Below, piece after piece: positions 6,723 through 6,996 of a DNA stretch of 6,996 bases (positions are counted from its first letter, which is position 1; every line of letters starts with the position of its first letter). Location: NCBI GenBank assembly GCA_047632015.1, contig JBLIBC010000141.1, forward strand, positions 1-6,996. The letters are read 5' to 3'. The notes below the pieces were generated by a model. That model made no database searches and had not been told where the DNA came from. It was given only the letters and a program-made list of their open reading frames with translations. A program made the position numbers and the translations under genes. Source of the DNA: JBLIAZ01 sp047632015. Lineage in GTDB: Bacteria; Bacteroidota; Bacteroidia; Flavobacteriales_C; GCA-002722245.

Positions 6723-6996
6723 ATGAAAAAGTTATTCAATTTATTCGACTTCTCTCAAAAAGTAAATTACAAAAATGAAATTTTAGCTGGATTAACAGTT
6801 TCATTGGTTTTGGTTCCAGAAGCTGTAGCATTTGCCATGATAGCTGGACTTTCACCACTTACCGGACTGTATGCTGGTTTCATAATGGGATTAGTTACTT
6901 CAGTTTTTGGAGGGCGTCCTGGAATGATTTCAGGAGCTACAGGAGCGGTCGCAATAGTATTGGTTGTTCTAGCGAAATCTCACGGAATTGAATACA
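6723..6996 (+). CDS. SulP-family anion transporter, N-terminal 91 residues (cut by window end)
   Basis: The frame from ATG 6723 is open to the window end, giving 91 complete codons. SulP proteins are inner-membrane transporters of sulfate, bicarbonate or dicarboxylates, with about 14 membrane segments and usually a C-terminal STAS domain. The visible part matches the family N-terminus: a short amphipathic lead, then EILAGLTVSLVLVPEAVAFA (19-38) for the first membrane segment. AGLSPLTGLYAGFI (41-54), FGGRPGMISGATGA (62-75) and a hydrophobic AIVLVVLA (77-84) follow. The VPEAVAFA and SGATGA motifs are strongly characteristic. Which anion it carries, and whether a STAS or carbonic anhydrase domain follows, depend on sequence outside the window. 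Confidence 0.9.
   Translation, partial: MKKLFNLFDFSQKVNYKNEILAGLTVSLVLVPEAVAFAMIAGLSPLTGLYAGFIMGLVTSVFGGRPGMISGATGAVAIVLVVLAKSHGIEY

Overview
The window looks like a piece of a low-GC Bacteroidota chromosome, probably Flavobacteriales-like. Three things point there. A secreted protein is built of SprB-type repeats and has the N-terminal YWVGG...W motif common in large Bacteroidota surface proteins. The DXS sequence reads like those of that phylum. Octamers fitting the Bacteroidota -7 promoter box (TAnnTTTG) lie upstream of several genes that lack a visible Shine-Dalgarno. The organism call is inference from these features.

Layout from left to right. (1) Positions 1-1821, minus strand: the first 607 codons of a large secreted repeat adhesin, open to the window edge, with six cysteine-marked repeats of about 77-85 residues. 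(2) Positions 1822-2331: a 510-base stretch with no intact gene. Most of it (1897-2264, minus strand) is the broken remnant of a small SET-domain protein. The rest holds an inverted repeat and a candidate promoter just before dxs. (3) Positions 2332-4266, plus strand: an intact dxs for 1-deoxy-D-xylulose-5-phosphate synthase. (4) Positions 4275-5678, minus strand: a stand-alone amino-acid-adenylating enzyme, convergent with dxs and only 8 bases from it. (5) Positions 5679-5773: a short divergent promoter region. (6) Positions 5774-6658, plus strand: a SAM-dependent methyltransferase with an N-terminal zinc-ribbon-like segment. (7) Positions 6723-6996, plus strand: the N-terminus of a SulP-family anion transporter, cut by the window end.

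The genes do not form one obvious pathway. dxs is housekeeping isoprenoid metabolism, the adhesin is a surface protein, and SulP is an inorganic or organic anion transporter. The adenylation enzyme and the methyltransferase share a 95-base divergent control region and could be a functional pair, but nothing in the window proves it. I found no mobile element, CRISPR array, tRNA, rRNA or clear defence system. The most unusual item is the decayed SET-domain gene, which is recognisable only when fragments from two reading frames are joined.
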